The notes below the pieces were generated by a model, which was given only the letters and a program-made list of their open reading frames with translations, searched no databases and was not told the origin of the DNA. A DNA stretch of 64,000 nucleotides from a bacterium (GTDB taxonomy: Bacteria; Acidobacteriota; Thermoanaerobaculia; Multivoradales; JAHEKO01): NCBI GenBank assembly GCA_024224155.1, contig JAAENP010000099.1:1-64000 (forward strand), read 5' to 3'. The position numbers were made by a program, and so were the translations under genes. Shown here in pieces: positions 60,205 to 64,000 of the stretch. The first letter of the stretch is position 1. Each line of letters begins with the position of its first letter.

Positions 60205-61602
60205 TCAGGGGGCCACGGCGGCCGCTGCGCGGGCCTCGGCCGGAAGTGAGTTGCGCAGGGGCAGTGACACCGTGATCTTCGTTCCAGCGCCTTGTTGGCT
60301 CGACAGGGCGACGCTTCCGCCGTGCAGCTCGATGGCGGCCTTGACGATGGTCAGCCCCAGACCTGTTCCGTTGGGTTCAAGGTGTTTCGCCTCGGGTCCG
60401 CGAACGAACTCCAGAAACACCCCGGGCTGGAGATCCTCAGGGATACCGATGCCCTGGTCCGCCACGGTGATCGTGGTCCGCTCTCCAGCCGGGACCACCG
60501 ATACCTTGACCTCGCCCTCGGGGCGAGAGTAGCGGATCGCGTTGTCGATCAAGTTGTCGAACGCGAAGCGAAGGTCGGGCGGCACGCCCCAGCGCAGTAT
60601 CGGCCTTCCCTCGAGGTTGGAGATGAGACGGACACCGCGGCTCCTGGCGAAGGGCTCGAGGGAATCCAGCGCCGCGGCGAGGATGTCGTTGATGTCCACT
60701 CCGCGAGTCCACGGTGCCCGCTCCTGCCCTTCCCGGATCTTGGCCAGCTCCAGGAGATCGTTGACGATCGCCAGCAGATGATCGGCCCGCTCGACAGCAC
60801 CCGACAGCAACCTTCCTCCTCGTTGTGAGCGGGGATCTACGAAGCCCTGTGTGAGTACCTCGAGCAAAGTCTTGACGGTGGCAAGCGGAGAGCGCAACTG
60901 GTGCGCCGAGATCCGCATGTAGTGCGACTTCCTGTGTTCGAGGTCTCGGATCTCGTTCAACACGTGCTCGAGCCGGACGGTTTTTCTCCGCAATTGCAGA
61001 GTGGTTTCCCGAAGCTCGACACTCTTCAGCTTGGATCGCTCGGTGACGGTGCCCATCAGATAGACGATCCCGAAAAGCGCGACGATGAGCGCCGCCAAGT
61101 TGAAGTCGCACAACCGGCCGCAGGCCGGAGCGGCAGGATCGAGGGTCTGACGCGCCAGCAGGCCGTATGATTCCGCAAGATGGAGAGCGGCCGCACCGGC
61201 GCAAGCCCCGGCCGCGATCTCGTACATCGTTCGAGTGGACAGCATCGTCGTGCCGATGGCCATGTGAAAGACGAAGAAGATCAAGGCCGGGCTTGCCAGG
61301 CCGCCGGTGAAGTGCACGGTCACCAGCAGCATCGTGAGGTCGAGAAGGATCTCGGTGATGCCGAGCACCTTCAACCGAGTATCCGAGTAACTCTCGCGCT
61401 GCTTGCGAAGGAAGAAGTGGAAGCAGAAGTTGTAGGCGCCCACAATGACGGCGACGATCAGCAGGCTCGGCCACAGATGGGGTAGCTCCAGGAGGTCTCC
61501 AAGCAGGGATGCAGCGGCCAGCCCGCCGGCCGCCAGCCAGCGGAGCTTCTCGAACCAGCGCAGCCGTTCCAAAAACTCGGGGGGAAGCGTGAGAGCTTGC
61601 AT
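60205..61602 (-). CDS. membrane sensor histidine kinase linked to the [NiFeSe] hydrogenase
   Basis: 465 residues from ATG 61602. About six helices in the first 200 residues, with VHFTGGLASPALIFFVFHMA closely resembling IYYTGGVSSPLSVFLIFHVI of the kinase at 46429-48360. Between the late helices a small loop holds two Cys (ACGRLCDFN). A coiled coil (ELRETTLQLRRKTVRLEHVL) leads to HisKA with the His of ISAHQLRSPLATVKTLLEVL and an HATPase (FDNLIDNAIRYSRPEG, DQGIGIPEDLQPG, GTGLGLTIVKAAI). There is no GAF domain, unlike its relative. It follows the lone receiver gene of the hydrogenase group by 53 nt and should phosphorylate it. Signal unknown. Confidence 0.88.
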   Translation of the reverse strand: MQALTLPPEFLERLRWFEKLRWLAAGGLAAASLLGDLLELPHLWPSLLIVAVIVGAYNFCFHFFLRKQRESYSDTRLKVLGITEILLDLTMLLVTVHFTGGLASPALIFFVFHMAIGTTMLSTRTMYEIAAGACAGAAALHLAESYGLLARQTLDPAAPACGRLCDFNLAALIVALFGIVYLMGTVTERSKLKSVELRETTLQLRRKTVRLEHVLNEIRDLEHRKSHYMRISAHQLRSPLATVKTLLEVLTQGFVDPRSQRGGRLLSGAVERADHLLAIVNDLLELAKIREGQERAPWTRGVDINDILAAALDSLEPFARSRGVRLISNLEGRPILRWGVPPDLRFAFDNLIDNAIRYSRPEGEVKVSVVPAGERTTITVADQGIGIPEDLQPGVFLEFVRGPEAKHLEPNGTGLGLTIVKAAIELHGGSVALSSQQGAGTKITVSLPLRNSLPAEARAAAAVAP

Positions 61603-61655
61603 TCCGATCAGCCTTGAGCGCCGGCAGAGCGCCGGCTGGAGATCCCGCTGTGCTT

Positions 61656-62045
61656 TCAGGCTCGCCGGGGCGCCAGGACGTCCTCGATCACCTCCAGCAT
61701 AGTCTCGGGTGCGACGGGCTTCTCCAGATAGCGGTCGTGGGGAACGTAAGAGTCCTGGACCTCCATCCGGAAGTCGTAGACCTGGTCCACGGCGGTGAGC
61801 ATGATCACCGGAATATGGCTGGTCTCCGGATCGGCCTTGACTCTACGGGCCACGTCGAACCCCTCGGACAGATGGTTCATCATCACGTCCAGCACCAGAA
61901 CATCTGGTCTCTCGCGTTGAAGCTGGACCAAGGCCTCGGTCCCATTGGCCGCAGTCACGACGTCGAAGCGGGTCTCCAGAACGGCGCTTAGCGCGTCAAC
62001 GAACACGGCATCGTCGTCCACCAGAAGTACTCGTTTTCTCTGCAT
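61656..62045 (-). CDS. single-domain response regulator linked to the [NiFeSe] hydrogenase
   Basis: 129 residues from ATG 62045, 11 nt after the protease stop. A lone receiver: VLLVDDDAVFVDALSAVLET, phospho-Asp in VLVLDVMMNHLSEGFD, VIMLTAVDQVYDFRMEVQDS and Lys in DRYLEKPVAPETM. The VMLTAVDxxxDFRMEV insert is unusual in length before the final Lys helix. No output domain. Its place between a hydrogenase protease and a membrane kinase copies the order of the hox region, so the regulator probably acts on hydrogenase-related proteins or on a partner kinase. Confidence 0.88.
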   Translation of the reverse strand: MQRKRVLLVDDDAVFVDALSAVLETRFDVVTAANGTEALVQLQRERPDVLVLDVMMNHLSEGFDVARRVKADPETSHIPVIMLTAVDQVYDFRMEVQDSYVPHDRYLEKPVAPETMLEVIEDVLAPRRA

Positions 62046-62056
62046 GGTGTTCTCCG

Positions 62057-62545
62057 TCAGGGGCGGAGCATTCGGATCACGAGATCCGCAGCCTCGGTAA
62101 CCGCGCTCCGCATCGGTTCGGACAGCCCCGGTCGTACCTCCTCGAGCTCGGCGGCGGTCTGGGCCGCCACGATGGTGACCCGGATGCCGCTCGCGTCTTG
62201 AAGCTCCTTGAGGAGATTGGTGGTGGGGAACTGGTGAAATGAGTAGTCGGCGATCTTTTTTTCTGGGATCTCATCCACCGAGATCTCGAATACCTCTCCC
62301 GGCGCACGCTCGGGCTTGTCGACCGCGTCGAGAACGATGATGTGCTCGGGACGGCGGTCGAGGAGGGCGATGTCGAATAGGATGCCGCGAATGCTGGTGC
62401 CCACGTCCTCGGGGTGAGCGTCGTCGGGGAGATCGCCCCGTTCGCGCAGCCTCTCGATCACCGCCGGTCCGAAGCCGTCATCGCCCAGCAGTACATTGCC
62501 GCAGCCGAAGATCAGCACCCTCTTGGTCTCGATCTCCTTGAACAT
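62057..62545 (-). CDS. hydrogenase maturation protease for the [NiFeSe] large subunit
   Basis: 162 residues from ATG 62545, which follows the large-subunit TAG without a gap. Endopeptidase family of HycI/HyaD: RVLIFGCGNVLLGDDGFGPA near residue 9 with the nickel-sensing Asp, IIVLDAVDKPERAPGEVFEI near 68 for the second acidic ligand, and the His of YSFHQFPTTNLLKELQ near 102. It should trim the C-terminal tail of the large subunit just upstream. It is only distantly like hoxW, so each hydrogenase has its own protease. Confidence 0.9.
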   Translation of the reverse strand: MFKEIETKRVLIFGCGNVLLGDDGFGPAVIERLRERGDLPDDAHPEDVGTSIRGILFDIALLDRRPEHIIVLDAVDKPERAPGEVFEISVDEIPEKKIADYSFHQFPTTNLLKELQDASGIRVTIVAAQTAAELEEVRPGLSEPMRSAVTEAADLVIRMLRP

Positions 62546-63997
62546 CTAGAAGTTTCGCAGTCTCTCGATCTCTTCTCCTTCGCTGTCGACCAGGCTGATC
62601 TCCAGATCCATGCCGCCATCCAGGCGGTGGGTGGCACAGCTCAGTCACGGATCATAGGCGCGTATGGCCATCTCCACTCTGTTGAGAAGTCCCTGATCGT
62701 AGTTGGCGTCCTTGATCAACGCCGAAGCCGCCTGCTTGATCGACATGTTGATGGGCGCCTGGTTATGGGTAGTACCCACGATCAGGTTGGCCTTGGCAAT
62801 CATACCGTCGTCGTCGCCGGAGTAGTGGTGGATCAGGGTCCCACGCGGCGCCTCGACGCATCCCACGCCCTCGCCGGCCCGGACCTCCACCTGGGCGCGG
62901 ATGTCGCGGCCGGTGATCTCCGGATCTTCGAGCAGCTCGATGGCCCGCTCGCAGTTGTGGACCAGCTCGATCAGGCGCGCCCAGTGATAGAGGAGCGTCA
63001 GCTGCGCCGGCCGGCCGAACTCGGCACGGAACAGCTCGAGCTCTTGCTGTGCCTCCGGAGTGCTAATCCGCTCGCAGACGTTGATGCGGGAGAGCGCGTT
63101 GCTGCGGTAGATCCCCAGCGGGTCGTCCAGATCCATCGAGAACTGCCCGTTCGCCCAGCGCTTGGCGAAGGGCATCTTGGCGTAGCTCCAGGGCTCGATG
63201 TGCTCGCCGATGTGGTCCGTGTAGTCCTCATAGGCAAAGTCGTCGAAGGTACCGTCGGGCTTCATCAGACGGATCTTGCCGTCGTAGATGTCGTGGGTAC
63301 CGTCGTCGGTCACCGTGCCGATAAAGCCGGTGTTGATGACGCCCAGGGTCTTGACCGTGTCGAGGTACTTGGGGAAGACCTCGGTCTTGGCGTAGTCGAT
63401 CGAGAACTTGGCGAACTCGAGCTGCTCTCTGGTCTCGGCCAAGAACTCCAGGCGCTCCTCTTCGAGCAGCGGCCGAGAGAAACCGCCGGCGACCGCCGCC
63501 ACCGGATGGATGACCTTGCCCAGCCACTTCTCGAGCAGCATGGCGCCGCGGTAGCGGTGCTGGACCACTTTGCGAGCCAGCTCGGGGGCCTCCTTGGCGA
63601 TGCCGATGACGTTGCGGACCGCCGGGTCGGCATCGGGCCCGAGGACGAAATCCGGCGCGGCCAGGAAGTAGAAGTGCAGCAGCTTGTCCGGGATCCAGGC
63701 CAGGTGCTGGGCCAGTCGACGCAACTTGACCGCGGTCGGGGGCGGCTCGACCCCGAAGACGCGATCGGCGGCCTTGACCGAGGCCAGATGGTGATTCCAC
63801 GGACAGATGCCGCAGATACGGTTGACGATGCGTGGCATCTCCTCGACCGGCCGGCCCTCGCAGAACTTCTCGAAGCCGCGCAGCGCCATCACGTGGAACC
63901 TGGCGTCGTTGACGTTCCCCGCATCGTCGAGCTCGATCGCTACTCGCGCGTGCCCCTCGATCCGGGTGATCGGTTGGATGTTGATGGTTTGTCCCAT
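62546..63997 (-). CDS. [NiFeSe] hydrogenase large subunit with selenocysteine encoded by in-frame TGA
   Basis: 483 residues from ATG 63997 to TAG 62546 if the TGA at 62647-62645 is read as selenocysteine. N-terminal nickel ligands C62 and C65 are in [20 protein letters not shown]. The C-terminal motif is DP-U451-LSC-ATH with C454 and H457, where hydrogenases normally have DPCxxCxxH; the Sec replaces exactly the cysteine that is Sec in known [NiFeSe] enzymes. The frame goes on for 26 residues after His457 ([13 protein letters not shown] and on), a removable tail, and stops 1 nt before the protease start. A hairpin follows the TGA. The short length and sequence fit group 3, closest to the Mvh/Vhu type. 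The small subunit should lie outside the window. Standard translation would end at DP, with no nickel site. Confidence 0.9.
62613..62627 (-). promoter_or_regulatory. candidate bacterial SECIS hairpin
   Basis: On the minus strand CCGCC-TGGAT-GGCGG forms a perfect 5-bp stem starting 17 nt after the TGA codon, and CCA/TGG can extend it across a 2-nt bulge. The loop begins with T then G, 22 nt after the TGA. Bacterial SECIS elements lie directly downstream of the UGA with a small apical loop and an early conserved G at about this distance, so it is a good candidate for SelB recruitment. Confidence 0.6.
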
Positions 63998-64000
63998 GAT

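Noticed and set aside
1-64000. CRISPR arrays, insertion sequences, rRNA or tRNA genes
   Set aside because: No regular repeat-spacer pattern, transposase gene with terminal repeats, or RNA gene was recognised by eye in the window.

Overview
The window is GC-rich and densely coded, and most likely comes from an Acidobacteriota bacterium, perhaps of the Thermoanaerobaculia type. That is an inference from family content: three tandem VWFA-related proteins of the kind named after Acidobacteria, TonB receptors with N-terminal carboxypeptidase-regulatory domains, and TPR/carboxypeptidase-regulatory proteins. Metabolically it looks anaerobic or facultative: oxygen-independent class II ribonucleotide reductase, ATP-dependent benzoyl-CoA reductase, two [NiFe]-family hydrogenases, a multiheme cytochrome membrane complex and a Crp/Fnr regulator.

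Layout. 1-21.6 kb: accessory and envelope genes, namely a membrane protein running in frame into an HDOD domain, a decayed OmpP1/FadL gene, a squalene-cyclase-like toroid protein, TonB receptors, a PLP trans-sulfuration enzyme, three VWFA proteins, a phosphodiesterase-TPR lipoprotein, a Crp/Fnr regulator with cysteine clusters at both ends, and a decayed TonB receptor behind an FNR-like box. 21.6-27.8 kb: a CoA-transferase/GNAT fusion, a multicopper oxidase and nrdJ. 28-35.9 kb: a complete lower benzoyl-CoA pathway of the Azoarcus (Bzd) type on the minus strand (TetR-had-oah-dch-bzdN-bzdO-two activator ATPases), with a perfect 16-bp palindrome in front of the TetR gene. 35.9-40.7 kb: hemerythrin, deoD, small enzymes and an OFA-family transporter.

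40.8-64 kb is a hydrogenase island. On the plus strand hoxFUYH (group 3d, NAD-linked) is followed by its maturation protease and a single-domain response regulator, then by a convergent membrane histidine kinase; hypFCDE follows. On the minus strand, from the right edge, lie a [NiFe] large subunit with an in-frame TGA at the C-terminal nickel-binding position (read as selenocysteine, so [NiFeSe]), its protease, a single-domain response regulator and a second membrane kinase with the same type of sensor domain. These lead into a 47-residue leader ORF, a diheme sensor kinase, two response regulators fused to GcvH-like domains that lack the lipoyl lysine, and a pentaheme cytochrome c / Fe-S / NrfD / 41-residue membrane peptide complex resembling NhcABCD.

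Working model (inference): aromatic compounds are degraded through benzoyl-CoA, the hydrogenases balance NAD(H) and low-potential electrons, the cytochrome-NrfD complex links periplasmic electrons to quinone, and several two-component systems watch redox state. The strongest candidates for something undescribed are the heme kinase / GcvH-like response regulator module attached to the NrfD complex, and the repeated protease-regulator-kinase set next to both hydrogenases.
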